From positions 1 to 64,000 of the forward strand of contig NZ_JANIAA010000001.1 in NCBI RefSeq assembly GCF_024505145.1: a stretch of DNA of 64,000 nt. The letters run 5' to 3'. Below the pieces are notes generated by a model, which had not been told where the DNA came from, did not search any database, and worked only from the letters and a program-made list of their open reading frames with translations. Position 1 is the first letter of the stretch. Each line of letters opens with the position of its first letter. Below are positions 1 through 8,069 of this stretch, piece by piece. The translations under genes and the position numbers were made by a program. This stretch comes from Streptomyces rugosispiralis (GTDB lineage Bacteria; Actinomycetota; Actinomycetes; Streptomycetales; Streptomycetaceae).

Positions 1-14
1 AGGGACCGAGACCA

Positions 15-554
15 TCAGGACCCTCGTGGTTCGCGGTCGTAGACCAGGAGGCCGTCGTTGCGCAGGCGGGCCCCGGCCGTCGGTGTGTGTTCGCTGACCC
101 GCCCGTCGTACATGAGGTGCAGTACCGGGATTCGCCGTGCGAGTACGGCGAAGTCCGCGATGATCCGCCGGTGACAGCGCCACCACACGGCCTCGCTGCA
201 CATGACCGCGGTGCGCGTCGTTGCGACCTGCTCGAGCAACTCGTCCATGGCGGCGAGGAAATCAGCATCTCTCGTGTATCCGGCGTATCCGCGGAAGGAG
301 GCGTTCTCCCAGAAGACATCCGGGGAGTCCGGCGCGGCCTTGCGGAAGCCGCCGAGCCGCTTCTCCCACCGATACGCGATTCCTTGTTCCGGCATCCACT
401 CCTGGAGCAGCTCCCTGCCCACGTCCGGGTTACGCCGACTGCCTGGAGCGGTGCGCACGTCGACGACCGCCAGGACGCCGGCGCCGCGCAGGAGTGCGAT
501 CAACCGCTCACGGTCCGCGGTACTGTGCCCGAATGTCAGGAGAGGCGCGGCCAT
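15..554 (-). CDS. DUF488 domain protein
   Basis: 179-residue protein of the DUF488 family. It opens with the family's hallmark TFGHS and a VVDVR segment, and later has the conserved MCSE...CHRRIIAD stretch (Cys and paired His/Arg residues). The family is widespread and of uncertain function; the Cys/His motif suggests metal or nucleic-acid chemistry, but no reaction is established. I chose the ATG at 554 because the conserved domain begins there and GAGGG lies upstream. The frame stays open about 117 nt further, but that extension does not resemble the family. Family call secure, role unknown. Confidence 0.85.
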   Translation of the reverse strand: MAAPLLTFGHSTADRERLIALLRGAGVLAVVDVRTAPGSRRNPDVGRELLQEWMPEQGIAYRWEKRLGGFRKAAPDSPDVFWENASFRGYAGYTRDADFLAAMDELLEQVATTRTAVMCSEAVWWRCHRRIIADFAVLARRIPVLHLMYDGRVSEHTPTAGARLRNDGLLVYDREPRGS

Positions 555-787
555 GTGCTGGCCCTCACCGCGGCGGGGCGTAAGGCCGGCAGCAGGGCAT
601 GGTACTTGTGAGCAGCGCATGTTCTCTCTGCCGGTGACCAGCAGCGGGATGCCGCCGGCCGCGTGACGCACCGCCGCTTCATAGTGGTGGTCTGCTCACG
701 GTCTGGCAGGCACCGGGTGACGCCGCCCTCGGTGCCGGGAGCCGACGGGTTACGAAGCCGGATGTTGCCAAGGACGTCGCGGCTCAT
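536..787 (-). other. Small ORF with good RBS, possibly the front of a frameshifted gene
   Basis: An ATG at 787 follows AAGGAG at good spacing, and the first 40 or so codons have strong third-position GC, as real Streptomyces genes do. From about 665 downward the codon signal moves to the reading frame of the DUF488 gene, where a coding-like stretch (VRHAAGGIPLLVTGREN) continues. The simplest reading is a small gene broken by a frameshift. I do not recognise the product. The rest of 788-970 shows no convincing gene. Confidence 0.3.
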
Positions 788-970
788 CGGGACTCCTTCA
801 TCACGCGCCGCACAACCGACCGCCGCTCAGTTCCGGACAAGCCGACCGGGGCCCGGGCGGGCGGCCGGGTACGTCGAAAGCGCGCGGCCACGGTCAGTCT
901 CACCCGGCCCCACCCAGCCCGCAAACGCGGCTGACCTCTGTGAGCTCGGCCTTATGCGGCACGGTTACCC

Positions 971-1846
971 GTGGCGGTCATCCGGGCCGGCCGCGCCGGA
1001 CGGCGCTCCGAACTGCCGTGGCGCGATCTCGGAGTCGACCTCGTGCTGGAGTGCACGGGCGTCTTCCGCCGTGAGGAGGAGTTGCGCCGGCATCTCACCG
1101 CGGGGGCGCGGTTCGTGATCCTCTCCGCACCGGCCCGCACCGAGACGGTGGCCACCGTGGTGCACGGGGTGAACCCTGCCCCCGGCGGGCAGCAGGTGAT
1201 CTCCTGCGCGAGTTGCACGACGAACTGCAACACTCCGGTGGTGGAGGTGATGGACCGCCGGATCGGTGTGGAGCGGGCGATCATGACCACAGTTCACGCG
1301 TACACCGCCAGCCAGCAGCTCATCGACGGGCCCGGCAAGGACTTCCGGCGCGGTCGGGCGGGTGCCGCCAATATGCTCCCCGCCTCCACCGGCGCCGCGC
1401 TCGCGACGACCAAGGCACTCCCGGGCCTGACAGGTCGCTTCGACGGCGTGGCACTGAGGGTCCCGATCCCGATCGGATCGATCGCCGACATCGTGCTTGT
1501 CACCACGCGCCCGACATCCCTCGAGGAGGTGAACGGCATTTTCCGTGAGGAGGCCGTCACTGAGCGCTATCGAGGCGTCCTCGGCCTGTCCGAAGAGGCG
1601 ATCGTCTCCAGTGACATCATCGGCGACTCCCGGGCCTCGATCGTCGACGCCGCGATGACCCGGGTCGTGGACGGTACCCTGGTCAAGATCATGAGCTGGT
1701 ATGACAACGAGTGGGGCTTCACTCACCAGATGGTCCGCGAGGCCCTCTCCGTTCTCGGCATCCACCGCCCGGGCTCAAAGCACCGGCGATGCTCTGATCG
1801 AGCTGATCGCGATGGGGTGAAAGCTCACCATGGTCCGAGGACGTAG
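971..1846 (+). pseudogene. Glyceraldehyde-3-phosphate dehydrogenase, N-terminus missing
   Basis: The catalytic half of a phosphorylating GAPDH is intact. The active-site SCTTNC is present (Cys82 here), the partner His is at position 109 with the usual 27-residue spacing, and the C-terminal MSWYDNEWGF motif is there. The family is about 330-340 residues and starts with a Rossmann GxNGFGRIGR loop. That loop and roughly 75 residues are absent: homology begins at ELPWRDLGVDLVLECTG, and the frame upstream hits a stop at 941-943 without family sequence. Without the NAD-binding loop the product should be inactive, so I call a 5'-truncated pseudogene. The last 25 residues or so also look unrelated. 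Confidence 0.85.
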
Positions 1847-2030
1847 GTGGGTGATCACATCAACATGGTGCGGCACCGCCCGCAGTTTGCGGGGGCAAGC
1901 GGGCTGAGGGAACCTGGATTCTGTGTTCCGTCGGCGTGTGTCGTCCCGTGCGTCCGACGCACCTCTGGCACCGGGCGCCGAGCAGGGGGGCTGCGCCACT
2001 TCCCTCAAGCGCGGTCCGGGCCCCGATGGC

Positions 2031-2618
2031 TTATGTGGTCGCACTGACCGTCCCGAGGGCGGGCAGGATGACGGTGTCAACGTAGGCGGCCAGGTACTCC
2101 TCGTCGGGATGCTGACCGGTGATCATGGGGCTCACGGCGACGGGCGCCAAGAGCAGCTCATGGATGAAGCGGAGTGCGGGCGGGTCGGGGGCGATTTCGC
2201 CGCGTTCGATGGCGCGTTCGATGACGGTCTCGATGGCGCGTTCCATCGGAACGGTCATGACCTCACGGATCGCGTCGGCGAGTTCGCGGTCGGTTCTGGC
2301 GGCGTTGTGGATGCCGGCCATGATCGCGTGATCGTCAGGAGCGGTGGACGCCATCGGGCCGACCCCGGCGAGGAGATCGCCGCGCAGGGACCCGGTGTCG
2401 ACGGCTTCGAGCGGGGGTGGCTCGCGGTGCCGGACAGACTCGGCGACGAGTCGCGACTTGCCGTTCCAGCGCCGGTAGATGGTCGCGGTGCTGATGTGTG
2501 CCTCGGTTGCGATCTGCTGGATGGTGACCTTCTCGTAGCCAAGCTCTCTGACCAGGCGCTCGACCGTCGCGAAGATCTCAGCTTCGCGTTCGGGCGAGAG
2601 CCTCGAGCGACGCTCCAC
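2031..2618 (-). CDS. TetR/AcrR family transcriptional regulator
   Basis: About 195 residues. An N-terminal TetR helix-turn-helix is clear (TIQQIATEAHISTATIYRRW), followed by a ligand-binding domain of ordinary length. The frame extends to a TTG at 2636, but a GTG at 2618 follows GGAAGG at proper spacing and starts the protein at VERRSRLSPE, so I prefer it. A palindromic GAAAAC...GTTTC site sits just upstream (2638-2653) and is a natural autoregulatory operator. No obvious target gene is adjacent: the truncated GAPDH lies downstream and an IS scar upstream. Confidence 0.85.
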   Translation of the reverse strand: MERRSRLSPEREAEIFATVERLVRELGYEKVTIQQIATEAHISTATIYRRWNGKSRLVAESVRHREPPPLEAVDTGSLRGDLLAGVGPMASTAPDDHAIMAGIHNAARTDRELADAIREVMTVPMERAIETVIERAIERGEIAPDPPALRFIHELLLAPVAVSPMITGQHPDEEYLAAYVDTVILPALGTVSATT

Positions 2619-2637
2619 AGGCCACACCTTCCGCAAC

Positions 2638-2653
2638 GAAAACAGTTCGTTTC
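2638..2653. promoter_or_regulatory. Candidate TetR operator (GAAA...GTTTC)
   Basis: A 16-bp imperfect palindrome, GAAAACAGTTCGTTTC, lies directly upstream of the TetR start. A 13-of-16 match occurs at 6765-6780, where a remnant of a similar TetR gene begins at the same relative position. That pairing supports an operator; binding is inferred. Confidence 0.5.
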
Positions 2654-2703
2654 GATAATCGCGCAGTGAGACTGGTATCGCAAACCGGGTTCGAAGGCCC
2701 TGC

Positions 2704-2734
2704 GGCCTGGTCAGGGCATCGCCTTGACCAGGCC
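2704..2734. repeat. Perfect 10-bp inverted repeat (hairpin)
   Basis: GGCCTGGTCA and TGACCAGGCC flank an 11-nt spacer, and inner G-C/G-U pairs can lengthen the stem to about 13 bp. There is no T-run on either side, so it is not a standard intrinsic terminator. It lies between the TetR promoter and the IS5 remnant and could be a hairpin terminator or an old element end. Confidence 0.45.
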
Positions 2735-2866
2735 GGAACCAGCACTTCGAACTCGCGGTCGCCGAGCGCGCTCTTACGCGGACCGGTGTCGCGTACGCCG
2801 GGCCCCGGCGTGAGCACTCGGCGGGTACGCCGAGAGCTGGAACCTGCCAACCTCAATTTGTGCGGG

Positions 2867-3100
2867 TCAGGAGAGGGTGAGGGCGGCTTGGACGTGGCTG
2901 GTGATTCGAGTGGTGCTGCAGCGGAGTTTCCGAAGCAATCGCCAGGTCTTCAAGGTCGCCATGGCCTGCCCGCCGAGGGCCCGGATGCGGGCGTGCGCGG
3001 CATTGACCGCGCGTTGACCTGCCGAGAGGCGGTCCCACTGGCCGCGGAAGGGCACCCGCACGGTGCCGAAGTAACGTCCACCTTGGCCAGCATGTCTGTC
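2867..3100 (-). mobile_element. IS5-family transposase, C-terminal remnant
   Basis: The minus strand encodes the last 75 residues or so of an IS5-type DDE transposase. The segments GTVRVPFRGQW, LSAGQRAVNAAHARIRALG and MATLKTWRLLRKLRC match the usual C-terminal end of Streptomyces IS5 enzymes. The catalytic DDE core is missing and the sequence upstream is unrelated, so only a scar remains. Confidence 0.75.
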
Positions 3101-3196
3101 CCGGCGCGCAGCACGGTTTCGGCGCGGCCGCCCGGCGGGGCATCGAGGTGAACGCCCGCGCGTGCGCGGTGTCCTGGCCGCAGGCACTCGCCTTCA

Positions 3197-4372
3197 TTAC
3201 CGCGGCCGCCGGGGAATCAGCGCCGTGACCGCGAGCGCGATCAGCACGACGCCGTAGCCGGTAGCGGTGGTCAGCAGGCTGACGCTGGTCGCGATGACGC
3301 CCGCCGCGACGGCCGGGATGGCGAACGCGAGGTAGCTGAGCACGTAGAACGCGGCGACGAGCTTGCCGCGTTCGGCGGCCGGTGCGAGCGGGAAGACGGT
3401 GCGGGTAACGCCCTGAAAGCTCGCGCCGAAGCCAGTCCCGGCGATCAGCGTGCCCGCGAACAGCAGCGCCTGGGACCCGGCCTGGGTGGCCGCGATGGTT
3501 ACCGCGACCCCGATCGCCAGCGCGGCGGCGCCGAAGCGCATCACCCGGCCGGCCGCGACCGCGCGCAGCAGCCAGATCGCCGCCGCACCCGCCGCGGCCA
3601 GCGTGAACACCAGCAACCCGCCGAGCAGGATCGAGTTGGAGCCGGTGACCACACGGACCAGGCTCGGGCCGAGCGAGAGGTAGAAGCCGCCCAACGCCCA
3701 CGCCGCGATGTCCAGCAGCGCGATGGCGGCGAACGCGGACCGCGCCGCGGCCGGGATGCCGACATTCGGCCGGATCGCCTGCCGTGCGCCAGGCATCATC
3801 GGCGAGGTCTCGGTCACCACGATCGTGCCGATCGCCTCGATCGCGAACACCACGAGCAGCACCAGGTACACGGTCTGGCGCGGCCACGGCAGGAACTGGA
3901 CGAGCGCCGCGGAACCAAGTCCGCCGACGGCGAGACCCGCTATCGGGGCAACGCTGTTCACGATCGGCCCGTGTGGTCGCTCCGCATCCAGGATCGCGGC
4001 GGCCAGCGCACCGGTTGCCGCGCCGGTCGCGATGCCCTGCACCATGCGCGCCGCGATCAGCAACGGAACGCCGTCCGCGGTGCTGAACGCCAGCATGGCA
4101 ACCGCGTCGAGCGCGAGGGCGCCGAGGATCACCGGGCGGCGTCCCACGTGGTCGGACAGCGACCCGACGGTCAGCAGCGCGAGCAACAGGCACACCGCGT
4201 AGACGCCGAAGATCACTGTCAGCATGCCCGAGGAGAACGCCCAATGCGCCTGGTAGACGCGGTAGAGCGGGGTCGGCGCGCTGGACGCGGCGAGGAACGT
4301 CAGCATGGTCGCCGCAGGCAGGACGGTGGCCGGCCCGGACGAGATGCGCCGGGTGGCCGGAACGGTCAGCAT
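3197..4372 (-). CDS. MFS transporter, drug-efflux type
   Basis: 391 residues, about 12 hydrophobic segments, normal length for a DHA-type major facilitator exporter. The signature between TM2 and TM3 is present (GSLSDHVGRRPVILG), and TM5 has a glycine-rich efflux-type motif (SVAPIAGLAVGGLGSA). It is divergent from a TetR gene 96 bp away, the classic arrangement for a repressor-controlled pump. A palindrome in that gap overlaps the likely promoters. The substrate cannot be told from sequence; export of a toxic small molecule is the likely role. Confidence 0.85.
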   Translation of the reverse strand: MLTVPATRRISSGPATVLPAATMLTFLAASSAPTPLYRVYQAHWAFSSGMLTVIFGVYAVCLLLALLTVGSLSDHVGRRPVILGALALDAVAMLAFSTADGVPLLIAARMVQGIATGAATGALAAAILDAERPHGPIVNSVAPIAGLAVGGLGSAALVQFLPWPRQTVYLVLLVVFAIEAIGTIVVTETSPMMPGARQAIRPNVGIPAAARSAFAAIALLDIAAWALGGFYLSLGPSLVRVVTGSNSILLGGLLVFTLAAAGAAAIWLLRAVAAGRVMRFGAAALAIGVAVTIAATQAGSQALLFAGTLIAGTGFGASFQGVTRTVFPLAPAAERGKLVAAFYVLSYLAFAIPAVAAGVIATSVSLLTTATGYGVVLIALAVTALIPRRPR

Positions 4373-4389
4373 GGAGTGCCCTCACGATC

Positions 4390-4417
4390 AATTAAAGCGA
4401 AGATCATTGCTTTAGTT
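4390..4417. promoter_or_regulatory. Candidate TetR operator between MFS and TetR genes
   Basis: An imperfect palindrome with arms AAxTAAAGC and GCTTTAxTT around a 10-bp spacer lies in the 96-bp divergent gap. Its right arm touches the putative -35 of the TetR gene. Occupancy would block both genes, fitting autoregulation plus ligand-induced efflux. Confidence 0.6.
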
Positions 4418-4444
4418 GACGATACACGGGGCGAAGCTTAAAAC
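4416..4444 (+). promoter_or_regulatory. Putative promoter of the TetR gene
   Basis: TTGACG (4416-4421), 17 bp, then TAAAAC (4439-4444) fits a housekeeping-type promoter about 25 nt before the TetR ATG. The -35 is good and the -10 weak. The short leader has no clear Shine-Dalgarno sequence. Confidence 0.4.
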
Positions 4445-4468
4445 AAAGACTTCTGCAATAATGGTCGT

Positions 4469-5029
4469 ATGTCGACCACCACACCAGCCCGGCGGCCGGG
4501 CGGGCGCAGCGCGAAGGTCCGGGACGCCGTCTACACCGCCGTCGGCCAGCTCATGGGCGAGGGCAAGGCGGACCGCATCACCATCCCACTGGTGGCCAAC
4601 CGGGCAGGCGTCAACCCGACCAGCATCTATCGCCGCTGGGGCGACCTGGACACGCTGCTGGAGGAGGTCGCTGTCGCCGCGCTCACCAAGGACGGCGACG
4701 AACTGCCGGACACCGGGTCACTGCGCGGTGACCTGTCGGCGTGGGCTCGGATCGTGGTCGACGACATCACCCAACCGCGCCGGACCCGTTACCTGCGCGC
4801 CATGACGTCCGCCCGGGACGAGGTGCACACCTGCCCGTGCTGGGAGCAGCGCCGCACACAGGCCAAGGTGATGCTGGACCGGGCAAGGGCGCGCGGGGAG
4901 CGGGCGCCGACCGAGCAGCAGGTCCTCGATCACGTGATTGCACCGATGTATCACCACGTGGTCTTCGGCCTGTCCGTCGACCGGGAGTACGCGGGCCAAC
5001 TGGTCCACGACGTGCTCGCGATGGCCTAG
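4469..5029 (+). CDS. TetR family repressor, divergent from MFS pump
   Basis: 186 residues. The N-terminal helix-turn-helix is clear (ITIPLVANRAGVNPTSIYRRW), and the C-terminal half resembles the TetR_C_16/33-like domains often paired with efflux pumps. The ATG at 4469 is the only sensible start; no clear ribosome-binding site precedes it, so the message may have a very short leader. The divergent MFS gene at 3197-4372 is the likely target through the palindrome in the shared promoter. Confidence 0.85.
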   Translation: MSTTTPARRPGGRSAKVRDAVYTAVGQLMGEGKADRITIPLVANRAGVNPTSIYRRWGDLDTLLEEVAVAALTKDGDELPDTGSLRGDLSAWARIVVDDITQPRRTRYLRAMTSARDEVHTCPCWEQRRTQAKVMLDRARARGERAPTEQQVLDHVIAPMYHHVVFGLSVDREYAGQLVHDVLAMA

Positions 5030-5148
5030 CCACTTACCCCTGAAGAAGTCTGGGGCTGCCTCTGGGTTGCCCTCTGGGGAGAGCTGGTGAGGGCCGGGCC
5101 ATGGCCGCGAGTGTCTACGCGGGCTGACCAGAGTCGCCGCCTGGCGGG

Positions 5149-6519
5149 TCAAAGCGACGCGAAACTGATTACCGCTGCGCGGGGCACCGCGGTCGTCGCG
5201 ACGTGACTCATCTTGCCAGTCTTGCTGTCCAGTCCGAACGTGGTCACGTTGTTCGAGTCCATGTTGCAGGCGAAGAGGAACTTGCCAGAGGGATCGATAT
5301 TGAACTCGCGCTGCATCTTCCCTCCCGTCTCGACTTCTTCGACAAATTTCAGACGACCCGTACCCTGGTTGAACGCATAGACCGAGATTGTGTCGTTCCC
5401 ACCCTTGGAGCTCTTCGTCCGGCGTGTGGAGGCGTAGACGAATCGGCCGTTCGGGTGCACGCGTACGTCCGCCGGCGAAGGCCCATCGTACTTGAAGACG
5501 CTGCCTTCGGGCTTGTCCGGCGACAGATTGTCGGCCGAGACGCCGATCGTTTGAATGTGCCGAACGGCGCCGGTTTTTTCATTCAGTTGAAAGGCGGAGA
5601 TGGATGGGGACCATTCGTTGGTGACGAAGAAGAACGGAGCTTTCGGGTGTGCCGCAATGTGCCTCGGCCCCGTTCCCGCCGCTACCGGGTACGCCTTCCC
5701 TGACAGCCGGCGAGAGCTGGGACTGTGTGGGTAGACATAGATGTGGTCGTAGCCGTTGTCCGTCGCGATGATCCAACGTTCTGTGCTGTCGAGCGCGATG
5801 CCGTGACACGCTGGGCCGTTTTGGACCATGGAGTCTGCCCCCAGATCCTCGGGTCGCAGCTCCGCGCTCCCAGGCGCCATCCCTTCGGTGAAGACGGCAA
5901 CGTCCAAGGGCTGGCCAATCGACCCGTCCGCGCCAAGGGGGAACAGTGCGACGGTGGCATCGTCCGTAGGCCGCTCGATGGTCCACTCGCCACGCTTTTT
6001 CACGAGCAGCGTGACCCTGCTGATCGCCCCGCGATTGCTCGCGATCAGCCTGCCGGTCGCACTGTCGACCATAACGCCGGACGGATTGGAACCCATGGAA
6101 TGCACGGTCTTGACGTGCTGTAGCGATCCATTTGTGGAGCTGATGGCGAAGGCGTAGAGACCACCGCCGTAACCGGGAATGCCGTCCTGCGCTGTCGTGC
6201 GATTAGTGCCGTAAACGAAGCGCCCATCGGACGAAGTGCAGATACCGTCGCAGTTCATATTCGCGAATTCCGGCCCGGTCGCGCCTACCTCATCCAGCGA
6301 TCCGTCGGCCATGTTGACGCGAAATGCCTTGATGCCGCCGCCGATAGATCCCCCGTTCCATCCTTCGGTTCCGAAGCCGACATAGGCATAAAGACTGCGG
6401 TCGGCCGCGCTCGCAGAGGGAGCGGAGGAGGCAGAGGCGGTAGAGGAGGCGATGCAGGCAGTCCCCAGGGCGACCCCGGAGCCCTGAACGAAGCGGCGTC
6501 GCGACATCGGATCACTCAT
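5149..6519 (-). CDS. Tat-exported lactonase-family beta-propeller protein
   Basis: 456 residues from the ATG at 6519, which has GGAGGT at good spacing; the frame begins 10 codons earlier without support. The N-terminus is a twin-arginine signal (SRRRFVQGSG, then an Ala-rich hydrophobic stretch), so the folded protein should be exported. The mature part has repeated propeller blades (GPRHIAAHPKAPFFFVTNEW, DVRVHPNGRFVYAS, FNIDPSGKFLFACN) as in the 6-phosphogluconolactonase-like lactonase family (Pfam Lactonase). True 6-phosphogluconolactonase activity is unlikely outside the cell; a secreted lactonase or binding propeller fits better. No linked gene points to a substrate. Confidence 0.8.
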   Translation of the reverse strand: MSDPMSRRRFVQGSGVALGTACIASSTASASSAPSASAADRSLYAYVGFGTEGWNGGSIGGGIKAFRVNMADGSLDEVGATGPEFANMNCDGICTSSDGRFVYGTNRTTAQDGIPGYGGGLYAFAISSTNGSLQHVKTVHSMGSNPSGVMVDSATGRLIASNRGAISRVTLLVKKRGEWTIERPTDDATVALFPLGADGSIGQPLDVAVFTEGMAPGSAELRPEDLGADSMVQNGPACHGIALDSTERWIIATDNGYDHIYVYPHSPSSRRLSGKAYPVAAGTGPRHIAAHPKAPFFFVTNEWSPSISAFQLNEKTGAVRHIQTIGVSADNLSPDKPEGSVFKYDGPSPADVRVHPNGRFVYASTRRTKSSKGGNDTISVYAFNQGTGRLKFVEEVETGGKMQREFNIDPSGKFLFACNMDSNNVTTFGLDSKTGKMSHVATTAVPRAAVISFASL

Positions 6520-6660
6520 GCCGCGACCTCCGTCCGAACCCCACCACAAGGCGCACCCTGGTGTGCCGTTTCGCGCATTTCGTCATCTCCTTTTCTCTGC
6601 CTGAACCGCCGGTTTCACAGACAGGCGGGGAGGCCGGACGTGGTCCATGAGCTTTGCGCG

Positions 6661-6751
6661 CTACCGGACCAGGCGCTCGACTGCCTCGACGGTCTCGGGC
6701 TCGCCCTCGGGCCGGCGCGGGCGCTGGCGAGAGTCGTGAGTGACCCTCCAT
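6661..6751 (-). pseudogene. Remnant of a second TetR gene
   Basis: The minus strand from an ATG at 6751 reads MEGHSRLSP. After a frame change it reads ETVEAVERLVR and stops. This matches the start of the intact TetR at 2031-2618 (VERRSRLSPE...TVERLVRELG). A near-copy of that gene's candidate operator (6765-6780) lies just upstream. I read it as a paralogous TetR cut off after about 30 residues. The rest of 6520-6852 shows no gene. Confidence 0.45.
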
Positions 6752-6764
6752 GGGCTATCGAAAG

Positions 6765-6780
6765 GAAACCTTTTCGTTTC
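6765..6780. promoter_or_regulatory. Palindromic GAAAC-N6-GTTTC site
   Basis: GAAAC and GTTTC form a perfect inverted repeat with a 6-bp spacer. It matches the site at 2638-2653 in 13 of 16 bases. It precedes the TetR remnant and lies about 245 bp upstream of the exported propeller gene, which it could still control. Confidence 0.45.
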
Positions 6781-6852
6781 GATGACAGTACCAGAGGTGT
6801 GCGCCTGCAACCACACAGCCTGCGGCTCGTCACATCCGGGGCTGCTGCCAAG

Positions 6853-7131
6853 TCATGTGATCCTTTGTCCGCGCTCGTTGCGGGACTTGATCAAGTTCCC
6901 AGAGTGTGTCCGGGGCGCAGGTGATGCCCAGAGCTTGGAGTGAATCGCGGCAGCCAGGTCGGCCGGGCCGGCCCGGTGGACATCAACGACGCCCACAGTG
7001 CCGTTGATCAGCAGAGCGTAGGGACCTGGGCGAACGTCGGGCCGCATGCTGAAGATGCTAAAAGGGCCGGCCGGAATGCGGCCGGTCTCCTCCCGGGATC
7101 CGGCGTTGTGGCGCATCCTGCGCCGAGGCAT
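6853..7131 (-). CDS. Hypothetical protein, coupled to the HAD gene
   Basis: A 92-residue frame begins at an ATG one base after the HAD gene's stop (TGA-C-ATG), a spacing typical of translational coupling. The middle (PYALLINGTVGVVDVHRAGPADLAAAIHSKL) reads like real protein; the ends are less convincing. I recognise no family. It may be a small real gene or the start of a truncated one. Confidence 0.3.
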   Translation of the reverse strand: MPRRRMRHNAGSREETGRIPAGPFSIFSMRPDVRPGPYALLINGTVGVVDVHRAGPADLAAAIHSKLWASPAPRTHSGNLIKSRNERGQRIT

Positions 7132-7132
7132 G

Positions 7133-7852
7133 TCACCGCGCGGGCGCCTCGCGGCCGTTCTCCGCGCCGGCCAGCCGCAGGACTGCCGTCAGCCCCCGGG
7201 GCACGCGCACGTCACGCTCGCTCGGCAGCAGGTACACCGGCAACCCCGCGCACGCCGCCGCGCCGTCCTTGACGGGATCGTCGCCAACGAACAGCACCCG
7301 TCCGGCCGAAAGGCTCAGACGCTCGCAGGCGACGCCGAAGATGGCAGGGTCGGGCTTCGCCAGCCCGACCTCGCAGGACAGCACCACCGCGTTGAGCTGA
7401 TCCAGCACACCGGTGCGCTTGAAGGCCGGCCGGATATCCCAGCCGATGTTACTCAGCACGCCCGTGCGCACGCCTGCGGCACTGAGCGCCTCGAGTACCG
7501 GAAGCGTGTCGGGATACGGGAGCCAGGCGTCGTTGTCGGTCAGGCAGTCGTAGAGCGCCTCCACCAGCGGTGGCTCGAACGGTCCGGCGTCGGCGATCAG
7601 CCCGGTCCAGATCCGCCGGTGTGCCTCGGGTGACAGGTCGCATCCTTCTTTCGCCGCGCTGCGCTCCGGCGCGTCCACGTACGCCAAGGTGCGTCGGATC
7701 AGCGTCGCCGCGACCTGCTCGTCAAGCGTGATGCCGCGGTCGCCGGCCTTCGCCACCAGCCGCGGCGCCGTGAGCACGCCCGTGTCATCGAACAGTGTCC
7801 CCGCGAAGTCGAAGAGGACCCCATGGACTCCTCCTTCGCCAGGTTCGCTCAC
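7133..7852 (-). CDS. HAD-superfamily hydrolase
   Basis: 239 residues from a GTG at 7852 (AGAGGA upstream); the longer frame to 7948 adds a non-conserved tail. HAD motif I is LFDFAGTLFD, motif II the Ser/Thr in TGVLSNIG, motif III a Lys in EVGLAKPDPAIF and motif IV VGDDPVKD. The acid/base Asp two positions after the nucleophile is replaced by Ala (D-F-A), as in phosphonatase-like and some other HAD enzymes, so the mechanism may differ from a plain phosphatase. Substrate unknown; it lies alone with a tiny downstream frame. Confidence 0.85.
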   Translation of the reverse strand: MSEPGEGGVHGVLFDFAGTLFDDTGVLTAPRLVAKAGDRGITLDEQVAATLIRRTLAYVDAPERSAAKEGCDLSPEAHRRIWTGLIADAGPFEPPLVEALYDCLTDNDAWLPYPDTLPVLEALSAAGVRTGVLSNIGWDIRPAFKRTGVLDQLNAVVLSCEVGLAKPDPAIFGVACERLSLSAGRVLFVGDDPVKDGAAACAGLPVYLLPSERDVRVPRGLTAVLRLAGAENGREAPAR

Positions 7853-8069
7853 TGGTGCACCATCCTCTTGTGTCGGTGATCTTGAGTGGGTCACTGATGC
7901 ACCTGAGAGGCGCCGCTGGGATACCGCCCAGCGGCGCCTGACCGGCAAGGTCCATCATGAAGTTCCGCGGAGTCTGGCGGCAGCCGGAGCAGCGATGAGG
8001 CTGCCGTGCCGTATACCCCCCACCATGTCGTGCCGATGAGCTTTCCCAGGTCCTGGTCGGACGGCCGGG

